Assembly (NCBI RefSeq): GCF_010093535.1
Contig: NW_022985164.1
Span: 573,051 to 637,050 of the forward strand
From: Lindgomyces ingoldianus
Lineage: Eukaryota; Ascomycota; Dothideomycetes; Pleosporales; Lindgomycetaceae
DNA length: 64,000 nucleotides
Direction: 5' to 3'
Shown here: in pieces, positions 1-12,940 of the stretch
Layout of the letters: the number at the start of each line of letters is the position of its first letter
Numbering within the stretch: the stretch's first letter is position 1
Position numbers and translations under genes: made by a program
The notes under the pieces: model-generated
What the model saw: only the letters and a program-made list of their open reading frames with translations
Database searches by the model: none
Told to the model about the DNA's origin: nothing

Positions 1-8
1 TAATGTTA

Positions 9-3000
9 TCATCTATCCATCCCTCCAGCCACGCCATCCCTCAAACCAGAGCTGTCAAACTCATCCTCATCTTCATCCCATAAAGAAACGTCAGCGTGTG
101 TGTACCATTGCTTAACCTCATCTGTATGATCCTCAGATTCCGCAACAGTCGACTCTACATCACTCTCACCACCATCCACCTGGCCACTTCGATATCGGGA
201 CCTGCCCGTATATCTCGTCGCCAGCCGCTTTGTCACTTCATTCGCATCCAACAAGCTGACCAGTCGTCTCTTCCCAGGATGCTCCTTCATAACGTTCTTG
301 CAAAACCTCCAGATGCTCTCCGTATCAACAGATTCCGGCGCCCTGTAGTCCGGCGCAAAGGATTCCGTGCCGCGATCAGTGATTGAAATGTTGCTAATAT
401 GCCTCGAAACCCCCAGCGCTTCTGAGACGCACCTGGTTATGTACGCGTCCTCGGCGACTTCGTATGGAGTCTTGCCAACCGAATTCTCGCGGTACAGTAG
501 ATCAGGGCGGTATTTCAATATAATCTTCAACCATTCCTGCTTCTGGGACTTGACGACGTAATGCAACGGTGTCTCCCCCGAACCGTCTAAGTGTTCCAGA
601 TGCTCGTTTCCAGTTGGTTCGGCGAAGTCCAAGAGTGCTTTAAGAACGGAACTGCTCTCGTGTGAATTTCTCATCCAGCGCATGAGCGGCGTCAACGATC
701 CAGGAGAGTAAGACGAGCGTTCAGAGAGCAATGACGAGATTAGGCGCTTATCGATGAGACCGAGGAACTGCATGATTGTCTTCAGTTGCTTACTGTCGAC
801 GGTTTTGGATGAATATGCACTGCATAGGAGGAGATGAAGAATGTTGGCTCCATCTGAGTCCCGAACAGTCTGGTCGGCGCCAGCAGCAATGAGGAGCTTG
901 GCGGCTTCAAATCGGCGAAGGGAGAAAGCGAGAGCAAGAGGAGTGTGTCCCTGACTAGATTTGATGTGTATTGACTCTGGCATCTTGTCCATCAAGTATT
1001 CGATCAGTTTCTTGCTTTCATCCCTCGGCGGTGCCATGACGGCGCAATGAAGAGCAATATCATCTTGTGTTGTTAGTGAGTAGAATTTACCAAAAATACG
1101 GGTACGAGGCTTACGTCTAGCTCCGAGCCATCTGGACAAACATTTATTAAATCCTCCTGCAGACATGTTTAGATGTGTGATGAGCTTATGTGACTTATTT
1201 GCTTCAGCAAAGTCGAGATAGTGGCGTGAAGGGCTGTCACTGAGGAACCACTCAACGCTTGTGAGATTACCCTTGAAAGCGGCCCTCAAGAGTGGTGGAT
1301 GAGTATCGGTGACACTTCGCATGCGAATTCCTCGAGCTGCAGACACCCAATCGGCCCTCTTCTTGCCATGGACCTATTCCCAAGTTAGCTCGTAAACTGA
1401 AAGAAAAAGAAAATGCATACGCTGAGACCCTGATAGTACTTCGGCTTTTCTTGAAATTTGACACCACTCTTTTTGACAAGAGACTCGAGCTCCATACCGG
1501 CCCCTGAATGTTTGATCAACTCTGTGAGCATGTTGATGCGCCCGTACTCGATCGCGAGAAGGAAATCGCTTTCGGGGAATGATGGAATGGCTGAAGACTT
1601 GTCCTTGTCCTGGGCCATTCTATCTGTCCACTCTAGCTCAAGATCTAGCATGAATGTGAAAAGCCGCATGTCGTTCGTCTTTATTGCCCATGTCATTAAT
1701 GTGCCGTATCCGCTTAGAGTAACTTCGCGGTCATCCAAACCGTAGGTGAACTTTTCACCTTTTCTCAGAAGTCGGGCAAAGTCACATGCTGAATAAGCAC
1801 AGTTAATGACATTGAGAGGGGAAGTCTCACTCTTTACCTGTGTAGATACTTCCCCTATCGTGTCGATTGTGAATCGGTCATCAAGAATTTCCTTGTATAC
1901 TGGAATATCACTTGACTCGCTTGCGTCATCTGTTTCACTGTCCTCATCCTCAACCTCATTGTTGCCCATCCGGTAGCGCACCTTTTCCTTCTCTTCAGAT
2001 GGCTGGTATTGAACGTGGGAGATTTCAACAATAGCTCGAGCAACGTCAAAATGACCACGGAGAACTGCAAGGCTGAAGGGGGAGTGGTTATGTCGATCTT
2101 CAACCGCTATTTTCAATGGCATTCTTTCATCTTCCGGACCCCACGTAGCCAAGGTAAGAGACTTGATTGTAGCAAGATCTCCATCCCAGGCGGCTTGGAA
2201 CCTGTCCATATGCTGTGAGCTAATGTGCAAGCAAAATCGTCGGTGATACTTACAGCTTCAAGTAGTGGTCACGAGTCTCATCCGTGAGATCATGGATTCG
2301 GAAATCGAAAGTGATCTCCCATGGCTTCGGTTTGTGTTCGGGATACGAGTACGTATTCTTGAATTGTTCTTCGATCTTGTCCGGATGAAGCTCTAAGAAT
2401 GTTTGCCCGCCGCGTTTGATTAACTCTTTTTCAACAACCTCGAATTGGTCAGCGAGCGCCGCAACAGCGGCTTTCTTTTCTTCAATCCCCTTGCGCTCAT
2501 TATGCTGCTTCAAACGCTTCTCGTAGGCCTCCAAAGCACGTTTATCAGATCCTTGGGCATCTTCAATGAATATCTTGGCTATGAACCATTTGTATGATTC
2601 TGGCTCGAGGCCTTCGAGGTAGTTCACCCCATCCTTGAGATTTTTCTCTGGTAGCTCCGGTTCTGCAGTATCCTCGAAGTTTCTCAACTGCTTGATTTTT
2701 TCTCGGACTATGTCGAGAAGAGTTTCCATCTTATTGTATCGCTGATACCATGTATTCACCATAGCGGCCTGGGTCTGTTTCGTGAGTGTGTTTGGGTCCA
2801 CTCCGAGTTCCAGAAGCTTCATGACGAGATCCGACAGCTCCGTTTGGACGGCAAGGATAATTGGTTGTTCCACATCTTTGTTGAATTCGGCGTGGTTGAG
2901 GTTCGAGTCGCGTTTTGAAACACTTTCGTATTGTGACTCGACAGACTTCATCCAGTCTTTGAACTGGATATGTGCTTCAGCGCCTACATCCAAAAGCTTA

Positions 3001-5757
3001 AGTGCAGCGAGTGCATTGCCATTTTGGATAGCACTCATCAAAGGACTTGAAGCAGATGGCCTCCACTCTGAGCCTCCAACACAAAGGTGGTTGATGGCAC
3101 GTTTCGCAGCTGGCTCATCAAATTGGAGCAAAGTCTCGAGAACATCAGGCTCCTGTTTAGAGATATAGTGAAGGGCAGTCGTCTGATGCATGTCGGCTTG
3201 AGCGGAGGAGGCACCAATCTCCAGTAAGGTCTTAGCCATTATTTTGGCTTTCTCCAATGGAAGCCGAAGGGCAAGCACTAGTGTCAAGATTGCTCCACGG
3301 GGCTTCTTGTCGTAGCTGCTAAGGAGTTTGATCGGCAACAGGACATCAGCACCAAAGGTTTGAACAAGCTCTTTGACAACTTCAACGTGACCATGCAAGA
3401 TCGCGAGGTGAAGGGCTGAACATTGAGTATCCCAAGCCAGCACGTTGACATCATAAAAGTCAGGTTCGTCTTCTTCGTCCTCTGGGAGTTGGTCCTGAGC
3501 TTTTTTCTCTTCTTCTTTGACTTTGACATAGGACCCAGTAGTTGTCGAGCGCATCTCTAAATCAGAGTCTTCCTCGTCGTCAATCATTTCAATGTCGCTA
3601 TCATCTTCTTCCTCTTCTGCAGGCTTCTCAGGAACCGCCTTAGTCTCTCTCCGCTGGTCTCGAGCAGCAACCCTTGCCCGCTTTCGAGCGTCCTCTTTCT
3701 TAGCTTCTTGTTCCTCATTCTCTTCACTCTTCTGAAGAATCATCTTTATTATTTCCACATTTCCACGGGCCGCAGCCAGATGGAGAGCAGTCCTACCGTC
3801 AGCAAGGCGAGCGACAAGACGGGCGCCGCGGTCAATGAGTGTCTTGACAACATCTGGAGTGGAGGACGTGACAGCCAGATGCAAAGGGGTGCGGCCAGTG
3901 TAATCTCGACAATTCGGATCAGACCCTTCCTGAGATAGCCAATCCTCAACATGCTCTACATCGCCGTCGATGATTCCTTGGCATAACCGAGCAGTATTAC
4001 CGACATACGCCATTTCAGTCCAGTCCTTGTCTGTAATTGGATGGAAAGAACCAATCGCCTGCCTTCCTGGATCGTCCTGGATGAATGAGATCTCCCCAGA
4101 GACGTAGATTTTTGCCTCTTCATCAGCGGCATCGAATTCCTCCGGAGTCACAGGCTTAGGACAGAAGCCGCAACAGTCGTGAATGACACTACGTTATAGC
4201 CATTAGGAAAGGTGTTGTTGGACCTGAGATCAAATTACTTACTCTTCGGCTCGCCCAAAGAATGCTGGATGTCGATGCAAGTTCACTTCGCGGTCATCTC
4301 TCTTGTTCCATTCTGCATTCAATAGGAGGTCCTTGGTGTAGAGGAGTTTCTCTATCCTCTTCGCATGGTACTTAGGTCCGTAGGGAATCGTGAAAGTGTC
4401 TACAGGTCTTTAGAATGTAAAAGAAAGGGCAGCGTTATTCACAATAAGGGACTCACGGTAGTCACTGACATCTTCCTGATCAACCCACTCCGCGACTTCA
4501 TCCTCATGTAAATCCTTGATGTTACCGTGCATACTATAGTTGAGGTGACGCTGGATGGCCGGCCTTCCTCGTTCACGGCGTCGTTCATCCATGTAATTCT
4601 CACGCTCGGATTTGGTAGGAAGTCGCTCTAGAACAAGAAGTCTCGCCAGCCCGACGGTTCTCCCAAAATTTCGTTCATAGATTGTTGGATCGACGCGTGA
4701 GCGTTCCAAAACTGGCCAGTACACTTCGAATCCACGGTGGGAATACTTGCTGAGGCGGTTCTCGTAAGAAGGAGAGCGACGAGTCAAATCGATCGTATTC
4801 GATTGAGTCATGTATGCTGTGAGAGCACGGGGAGAGGCATAAACCTGCTTTCCATCATATGCCGCACACGAACAGTCAACGTCGAAGCCAGTCAAAATTT
4901 CAGCGATCGATTTGTAGATGCGAAGTACAATCTGAAGCGTTAGCAAAACGGCACATGAAGACACTGCTGCAGACTCACTTGGATATGGCGGGTGGGGTAC
5001 TGGCTCGCAATGGTGCTTGGGGGCACATTAGATTTTCTGGTAGTTCTAAATGCCGAGTCACACTTACATTGTATTTTTGGTTCGAATAGTAGCTTTAGGC
5101 CGTTAGTTGCATGAATAGCGATATCATGATTTGGCACTTACTCGTCTCAGTGAGGATACTGTCCTTGATCCTTGTTTCAATCTCGAGGATCTTTTTGGAA
5201 GCCTCTTCCTCGTTGAGCCCATAGATGAATAGATCGACATCCGAAGCTGGAGCTATCATTTCGTGATAGTACTGGCGAAGTGCCCTCTTTGACATGGCAT
5301 ACTGAGACGGAACAGGCAAGAGGCTCGTCACAACGGAGGACCCGGCAGCGACGACATTACTCCAGTCCAGGTCAACAAGTGAGGATTCGCAGAAGAGGGT
5401 AAAGTTTTGCTGGAACTCTCTGATGTCCCGAACGATGGCAGGGGACCCACTAGGACGCCTGTCCTTCTCATTGAGCGGCATGATATACCGTTCCTTCTCA
5501 TCTGTCGTCTCAGCGTCCAGGTTTCGAGCATGGATTTTGACATCTTTCTCATGTCCATTGAAGACTGGGACGATATTGAGATGTTGGTCGATGAGGGAAG
5601 GATGATTGGGTTCCTGGGCAAAAACCTCTCGTATTTTGGAATCGTACAGCTTGTATGGCTCGAGAAGTTCCAGCAGAGGCTTGTCTGGGTTAGATGCAAT
5701 GTACTGGATGAAGTCAGTGTGCTTCACAGGGACATTTGGAAGAGTAGAAGGCGCCAT
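9..5757 (-). CDS. Ankyrin-repeat protein with nucleotidyltransferase-like N-terminal region
   Basis: Proposed exons (minus strand): 5145-5757, 5068-5092, 4979-5015, 4457-4931, 4243-4399, 2254-4188, 1421-2201, 9-1373; about 1795 codons, all phases consistent, ending in TGA at 9-11. The start is the ATG at 5757. The N-terminus (G139-S-S and D173-V-D175, as in GSSVVTSLLP and SDVDLFIYG) resembles a nucleotidyltransferase fold, and is followed by a region conserved in fungal ankyrin proteins (ASQYPTRHIQIVLRIYKS, DVDCSCAAYDG). Ankyrin repeats (GRTPLHLAV, GRTALHLAA, QCSALHLAI, HTPLALAF, ETPLHYVV) occupy the middle and C-terminus, interrupted by acidic low-complexity stretches. Exons 2 and 3 are only 25 and 37 nt. 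A 51-nt in-frame segment at 1064-1114 looks like a further intron. The substrate and role are unknown; nucleotidyl transfer is inferred only from the G-S-S...D-x-D pattern. Confidence 0.85.
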
Positions 5758-6817
5758 GATGGGTTGTTTGTGAGAAGAATGTGGGAAGAGAACACAATTG
5801 GGGGGAATTGGTAAATGAAATCTCTGGGATGGGCGTGGCTTTGCGAGATACGAGGAGAAGGCGCGGTTGATGGCTGAAAGATGGAGACGGAAACGAAATG
5901 AGCGACACGGCGGCTTTATATCTAGCATCTGAGGACAAGACCCTCCGAGGCATATGCCAGGAGTTCTAGAGTCAGGAGGCGTTGTTTATCACACCGCTCG
6001 TCTCCTCTAGGCACCATGTTCCATAGTTAATCTAGGTCAGGTGCTTTCGTGGTGAAGTCGTGAGGGTTGCCTGAATCCGACGAGGCAGCAACGACGCGCT
6101 AGCAAGGAAAGAAGGCCCCACCCAACCGTGATTGGACCATGCCACTCCACACTGAGAATAAGCTTCCGATTGCTTCAGCACAAGATTGCCACACTCCAGA
6201 ACGAAACTGGAGTTGCAACCTTGAGATGGCACATAACCAGGCCGCGACAATCACCTAACATCACACACGGCTTCAATTAGGGAGGCAGTGATTCATCCCA
6301 ACCAATTCATTTAGGAACAACACCGTATGGTATTTCATAAGCCTGTGTACTCTCTAGTCCTGGCCCTGTCCTGATTAGACACAAAACATTCTGCAACTTT
6401 GATATCCCATAGACTGAGCATACCATACAGTTCAAAAACGCCGAGAAAAAAGGGTAGAACCCAAGGGACATCATTTGGATGGAAGAACCACGATCCGAGA
6501 AAAATGGATTATCAACGAGAGGCAGAATTAAGGGGCTAGACAAAACGTAAAAGAAGATGGTATAGTACGAATAAAATTCCCTGCACCGAAAATTGTGGAG
6601 AGGGTGACGTGGAACGAGGAAAAGAGACCCAGGTCCAAATAGGCCATTCAGCGCCGATAATAAACCAGCCAGCCCTGTCGAAAGAGAGAAAATAGCATAT
6701 GAAGAGAAGTGTAAGACGGATGTTCATAAACCAAGAGGCAGCATCATCAACATCTCCTTTTTAGTCATGGGTCCAACTCAAAACGTCCAATCGAGATGGT
6801 CTAAACACCATGTTCAT
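5758..6817. other. Intergenic: ankyrin-gene promoter and tea1 3' flank
   Basis: About 1.06 kb between two minus-strand genes. It must hold the promoter and 5' UTR of the ankyrin gene (right of 5757) and the 3' UTR of the tea1-like gene (left of 6818). Short open frames here show no family resemblance. I see no RNA gene or repeat. Confidence 0.6.
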
Positions 6818-9800
6818 TCAGATCATCGTGGAGCCACCAGGGCCTGCCGGCACTGTCGACGGAGCAGCGGAGGGGTGGCTCTGGCTGCCTTTTCTCTCCT
6901 TCTGTTCTTCTCTCTTCTCATGCTCATCATCATCGAGGTCCATGCGCTTTCGCCATTGAGCAAGCGACTCGCTCAATTCGCTCTTCTCGCTGGTAGAAGA
7001 CTTCTCAAAATCGAAGCGGTCGCTAAGCCTATATGCTTTGTTTGTGGTCTCCCAGTGGGTTCGTAAAGCATCCAATTCAGAAGCGAGGTTGTCAAGAGCC
7101 ATCGAGTTACGCGTCGCAGGCACGTTTGTGGCGCTCGAGGCATCTGGTGTGCTCGAGTCGTCATTCTCACTGTACATGGAATCACCAGAAGCGATACTAT
7201 CATGTGCATGATGGCGGTGTCCACCATCTTCTCCATTGACACCGGAAGTAGGAATCTGAGACTGGCGACGGTAATTGTCAACCGTGTTCTCGAATTGGTC
7301 GAGGAACATTTGCACGCGGGTCTCGGCTTCTCGTGCTCGTTCTTCGATAATTACATTCTGACGCCGAAGGGCTTCCAGGTCGGTGCGAGATTGCTCTGCC
7401 AAGGACTCTAAGTCCTTAGCGTGCTTAGCAGCGGCTTCAGCTTCTTGACGGGCAGACGCCAACTCGGACTGAAGGGTGGAGAGTTGTGTTTCTAGTTGAC
7501 TAACTGTGGCCTTCATGTTCGCTTGCACCTGAGACAACTCAGAGCGAAGTGAGTCTCGCTCTGCCGCCCACTCGCTGGATTGTTCCTTGGTTGGGCTTCG
7601 GGAAACTTGTCTTGCCTGTGTAAGCTCTTCCTCCAGTTTGGTGTTGGCGTTCTTGTATCGCTCAAGCTCCTGCTTCATTTTGGAAAGCATCTTCTCTGTG
7701 CCTCGAAGATATTTGACGGCAGCTTGATGATCGCTATGGAGGGTCTGTAACTTCCCTTCCCATTCCTTGCTGACATCGTGCTCTCGCTGTTCGAATACAG
7801 ATCGAAGCTCTTCGTGCGCCTTATTCATGGCGTCGATTTGCTGTTCCAGTTCACGAACTCGGTTCAACTCGGGGGTGCCAAATCTTGAGCTGGGGCTGTC
7901 CAACACCCGTGAGCGTCGTGCATCAACGGGGTTGACACCACGCTCCTCAAGAAGATTCTTGAGAGTCTTCAACTGGACTTCTAGAGCGTTACTTTCAAGG
8001 CGAAGGCGTTCATATTGCTGGTGAAGCTCAGCTTTGTCCGCTTCAGAAACTTGCATATCGCGCATTGCATGCTGCAGCTGCTTTCGAATAGTGAGGCCTT
8101 CGCGACTGGATTGTTCCTGATACGCCTCCAGACCGGCAATTCTCTCCTCAGCGCGTCGAAGCTTTTCGTATGCCTGGTCGGCAGCACTTTGATTCTTGCG
8201 GACCATGGCATTCGCAGCCTCCACTTGTTGTTGAAGAATAACGACCCGCTCATCCATGGCCTCGTGCTCATCTTCATCGCGTTCGGCAAACCTTCCAAGA
8301 CCAGAGAGCACCGCTTGGCGATGAAGACGAGCCTCTTCCGCGTACTTTTCTGCAAGTTCCTCGGCATCCCGAAGCTTTCGAGAGGCAGACTCTAATTCCA
8401 TCGTGCGGTCTTCGTGTTCCGAGCGCAACTGTGCTAACTTCTGCTCTAAGTTGTCCCGTTGATATCGCTCTTCCTCGATCTTCTTTTCCAATAATGTGGA
8501 TTTGTCTGAAGAAGCAGAAACAGCGTCACGTAGGGATTGGAGAATAGAGGCATGGTTTTTTGACTGTTCTGACACCTTCGCATACCTCGTGCTTAGCTCG
8601 TTCTTGTCAACGGCCAAAAGGCGGGAGGAAGCCTGAGCCTCCGTCGCATTTGCCGATGCTTCTCGTGCCACTCTCTGAGCTTCATGAAGCTCGGCTCGCA
8701 AGTTCTCGAACTCAGCGGCATTCTTCTGCCGTGACGAGTCCAGCTCTTGCACACGCTTCTGAGCAGCTTCCGCAGTATCTTCTGCGAGCTGTTTCGCCCT
8801 GCGTTCACTTGCCACTTCTTGGCTGAGCTTTTCAAGCTTGGCTGAAAGCTCACTTTGTACAGCTAGAGAGGCAGCGAGGCGCCGGTTGATGTCGTTGATG
8901 CGGTCCATATCAGGCGTCGCTGTACTACGAGTACCATCAGGCTGAGGTGTGCCACCTTGACTGCCACCCCCGTGAGCCGCAAGTTTTGCCTTGGCGTAGA
9001 TAGCTTCATTGACCGCGGCTTCCTTTTGTCTTTCGACTTCGGCAATTCTCTTCGCTGCGTCTACTTGTTGGGACTTTATGGAAGTTTGCACACGCTCCAG
9101 CTCATTCTTCATTTTCAGCAGCGCTTCCAGTAGAGGTCGGTCATCGTCGCCAAAGACATCAGCCGCTCGCTCATCAAGAATCGGGCTTGTTGAAGCACCC
9201 GGATTATACCCTGCCTTGCGGGCAAGGGCAAGCTCTGAGGCGTACCAAGCATTCCGACTCCTTGCAGCTTCCAGCTCCCGCATCAGTTCATCGTTCTGTT
9301 GGCTGAGCGCAGGAGAGGCACCCACACCACTGTCAACGGGTCGATGGTCACCTTCGCGACTTAACACACGCTGCTGTGCTTCAATTGAGCGTCTTGGCGT
9401 CCCTTGCTCTATGCTTTCCAGGGAATGTTGTTGCCGATGCGACCTCGATGTGTTACGCGAGACAACGCTCGCCGACCTCGTTGTGTCCATAGATTCTTTG
9501 TGATCTCGTTGATGCTGACTTATCGACGATATATCTGATCCTTTTCGCGGGCCATTCACCGTCTTGTCAGAGACAGATTGCGCTTGGATTTCGTTTGTAG
9601 AAGGGCTTTCTCTCGTGCTCGGGGACATGTTTTCCCGATCGAAAGAGGCAGCCCTTGTGTCCACCGGTGGACCGAAGCCTCGGTCCCCTTTAGTAGGCGT
9701 TTTACTTCGTACGTTGCTGGTGGCAGTGCCGGCGCCGTTTGCCCTCGGTTGAGGAGCTTGCTGCAACGGGGGAGGACCTGATGGAGCTTGGCCGGGGGCG

Positions 9801-11539
9801 GCTCTAGGTAGCCTAGATCCCGCGGCGCCTGTTGTGATTCCATTCGCCATAGCATCGGGGCTTCTAGACACCTGCGGCCCAGCCATAACCCCTTCCCTCG
9901 TAGGAGGAGAGGCGGGCTTTCCTTGGGGGATACCGGTGCCGATCCTATCACCCCCGCTCATTTTCCTGGGGGCATTCAACTGTGGTTGCATGGGCGCGTT
10001 TTCGTTCGGGGGATATCTGATTTTCGAAGTGTCCAAGATGTAGGCCATGCTCAGTTCGTTTCGGTCACTTGCGGAGGAGCTTGGCTCGCCAGCTAGACAA
10101 ATGACATGTTTTCCAAATGCAGTCATGCTGTGGCCCGATCGAGGCGATGGCGAGTGGCCCATATTCTGAAACATGTACCATCGACGAGAAGATATTCGAA
10201 ACGCAGCAAGATCACCCAAGTCGACGCCTTCTTGGGTCCGTCCTCCGAAAATGTACATCGTGTCGTTAACAAGTGTAGCAGAGTGACCTTCTCGAGCAAC
10301 TGGTATGTAGCCTATGCAGTCAAGTTCGCTCCATGCGTTCGTTCGTGGTTCGTAGGTCCAGACGTCATTAAACCAGCTGACACCGTCCGTTCCACCAAAG
10401 CTTTGGTTCATCAGCGCATGAATTTGGGGGAAACTCAACGTTGAATAATCCACTTACAGATAGAGCTTGTCATTCCAAGTGACAACGGAATGGTTTGTAC
10501 GTGCCGGGGGTGCTCGACCTTGGGGAGATGAGAGGGTTCCATCTTTTGTATTCGGCAATAGCACTTCCCATCGACTGGATGAGGACTGAAGAGAATTCAA
10601 ATCGAACGCGACCAAATCATTGAAGAAAAAACCTTCAACTTGTCCACCGAAGATGTAAATCTTGGAACCTAAGATATTCAAAGTGTGGCCATAGCGACCG
10701 GTGGGCCTGGGCCCTTGGGGCAAAGCGCGCGACCAATGTTTTGTTGCTGCGGAGTGTTAGCGCCTGCTTTACAATGCCAAACCCAGAACATACAGGTGTT
10801 CAAGAGATAGAGGGTATCGTCGAGGTCATCGTTGTCGTCAAGCTTGGTGTCTCCTCCAAAAACGATGAAGGCATTCCCGACCAACAAGCTCGCGTGGCCT
10901 ACTCTTGGCCCGGGACCGTCTCCCGTGGTTGAGATAGGATAGCAAGCCAGGCTCCCATTCCCCATCTCTGTCAACCACAGGTCCCCTTTGACTGTAGAGC
11001 CGCCCACAAGGCCACCCATAATATAGATGACGCCATCTTTGGAAGCGGTTGCGTTGATTGCGGCGCCATATCGGGGGAAGGGATTTACGGTCGTGGTAAA
11101 GTTCAGTCGTCGCGAGGACCAGGGATAAGGCGAGTCTCCAGGGTTGCGGCCACTTCGGGGGTTCTGAGCAGCACCATTAGCAACCACAGAGCAACATGTG
11201 AGGGCAAGGTGAGAGCAACGCTAGGCCTTCTCCCCTCGCTAGACTTGCCTGGTAGTCCGAATCAGCCCTATCCCTCAGCGTCTTGGGCTCAGGGCTCGCC
11301 GTGGTGGCGGGATTCTGGAGAGAGCTGAGGGAGTTGTTCACACTGGCACCGGGCGTGGGCGTTTGGGTCGGTGGTGGTACGCCGCGACCCTTCTCGGGGT
11401 CTCGCCCGCTCAATCCATTTGCCGTGGGTATCTGCGAGCCCGGTCCATGCGAGGACGAAATATCGCGGGTGGCTGGCGGTAGCGCATTATTCTGCTGCTG
11501 TTGCTGTTGCTTATTCTTCTTTCCAAACAGGAACGACAT
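6818..11539 (-). CDS. tea1: Tea1-like kelch-repeat, coiled-coil cell-polarity protein
   Basis: Exons 11249-11539, 10794-11163, 10458-10746, 6818-10400; 1510 aa. After a short polyglutamine-containing N-terminus (FGKKNKQQQQQQ), kelch repeats run from about residue 115 to 420 (RYGAAIN...YIMGG, RVGHASLL...FGG, GRYGHTLN...IFGG, TNHSVV...LFGG, REGHSATL...IFGG, RSGHSMTA). A disordered Ser/Pro-rich linker follows, then several hundred residues of heptad-rich coiled coil. This architecture is that of fission-yeast Tea1 and filamentous TeaA, cell-end markers delivered by microtubule plus ends that direct polarity machinery at hyphal tips. The first intron (11164-11248) has a GC donor (AG|GCAAGT); splicing there restores the conserved start of the first kelch repeat. 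The gene lies head-to-head with Raptor. Confidence 0.9.
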
Positions 11540-12940
11540 AGTGGCGGGCTTGCGCCGATTGCGATGTCAGAAAATGGGCAGCCAGCGCCGCTCAAAAACG
11601 CATCCGGGATACAGTTGCTTCGTGATAGCGAAGGTGGGTGGTGAAGGGAGGTCGCGCGGAAGGGTGCAAGGCCGGGAGGGCTGAAGAATTCCTGCGACGG
11701 GGTCGGAATGCAAGCAGGAGGGGTGTTTTAGAGGGAATAGCGATGATTAACCGGCATGCGCATGTCTCAGCGAGCAACGAAGGGCAGGTATTAGGGGACG
11801 CGCTGGAGGAGAGAGGAAGTAACGAGGAGCGGCGGAAGGTAGGAGTCGTGATGTGGGTGGAGGACGAAGTTTGACGTGGGCGTTTGAGAGAACGGCCTGC
11901 TTGTCTTGGCCAGGGAATGTCTTCAACGAGACGAAAGCCGTTCGACTGCACGAGCGCTGGCTTCACAGCAACAGCATTAAAACAAAGCGGATGCAAACAC
12001 CGATTGGACGCGGCAACGGGGGATTGTGACAAATTGTTGACTGTTTCTAACCATGATGCACATTCTGCCTGTTACACATTTTGCTCATTGTCAGCGTTGT
12101 TACGCCGTCCCCTTTGAAGCTTCCCCTGAGTTCGGATCGCCGCCAAAGGCCGGGCAAGGGGGGGGCGTCAAACGCGGTAATTGGCTGTTTCGCGGGGGTG
12201 CAGAGCCATGCACGTCTTCCGGTCTGCACAGCGGCTATCGGAACATATAAATCTACAGCAACAATGTCCCATCGGCATCGACTGCCACGAGCGGCCCACC
12301 GGAGCCAAACGCCCGTCAAGGCATTTGGGGCCTTTTGCAGCATTGCGGTGAGCTGATGGCGCCCGGGGAAGATGCACTAAGATCGAGGCGTGGTCCGAGC
12401 CGCCCCGGAGCTTTTGGCGTCCAATGTGTACATACCTACGGATCCGTACGGTGTACTATTACTGTATGCGTTTGATCATGGAAGAGTCGACGCTCGCATG
12501 GCACTGCAAACTCCCGTCCTGCAGTGGAGAGCGCAAAGAGCGCGAAGAGCGTGAAGAACGTGAAGAGAGACGTGTGCGTTGTACGGACAGCTGCCGGCGC
12601 ACACCGTTAGCAGCTCCAGAGTTCAATGATGAGCGAAAGCAGTCACCGGTGGAGGATCCATGGATCATCATCGCACCGCTCATTGGCCGAGGTCACCGGG
12701 TCACGTGATTCTCTCACCGAAACCGCCGAGCCGGGCAAGGCCAGCCTTCAAAGCTTCGAGCTCCAGCAAACACGCTCACCGCGACGTCCAAGGCCTTGAC
12801 GGAACTGTCTCTGCCTTTGCGCCCTCTTCCACTGACTTAAGCTGCAACATCTCACTCGCTCTTCTAACTCTCCCTCCAGACTACCGCTCCGACATGGGCC
12901 TGGCCTCGAGGTTCGTCATCGCAGCTCGCCGACGTACAAC
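11540..12940. promoter_or_regulatory. Divergent intergenic region between tea1 and raptor
   Basis: 1.4 kb between divergent start codons at 11539 (-) and 12941 (+), so it must carry both promoters. The C/T-rich and GC-rich composition, with a CT-rich stretch just before 12941, suits fungal 5' leaders. Short open frames on both strands (e.g. 11592-12032 minus) resemble nothing known. A 9-bp imperfect tandem repeat lies at 12531-12566. Confidence 0.6.
12531..12566. repeat. Imperfect 9-bp tandem repeat, four units
   Basis: Four consecutive 9-mers of the type GCGYGAAGA, with 1-2 changes between units, in the tea1/raptor intergenic region. It may be a simple-sequence expansion or part of a leader; no function can be assigned. 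Confidence 0.7.

Noticed and set aside
11592..12032. 146-codon minus ORF upstream of tea1
   Set aside because: Lies in the promoter/leader region, no motif, no conserved start.
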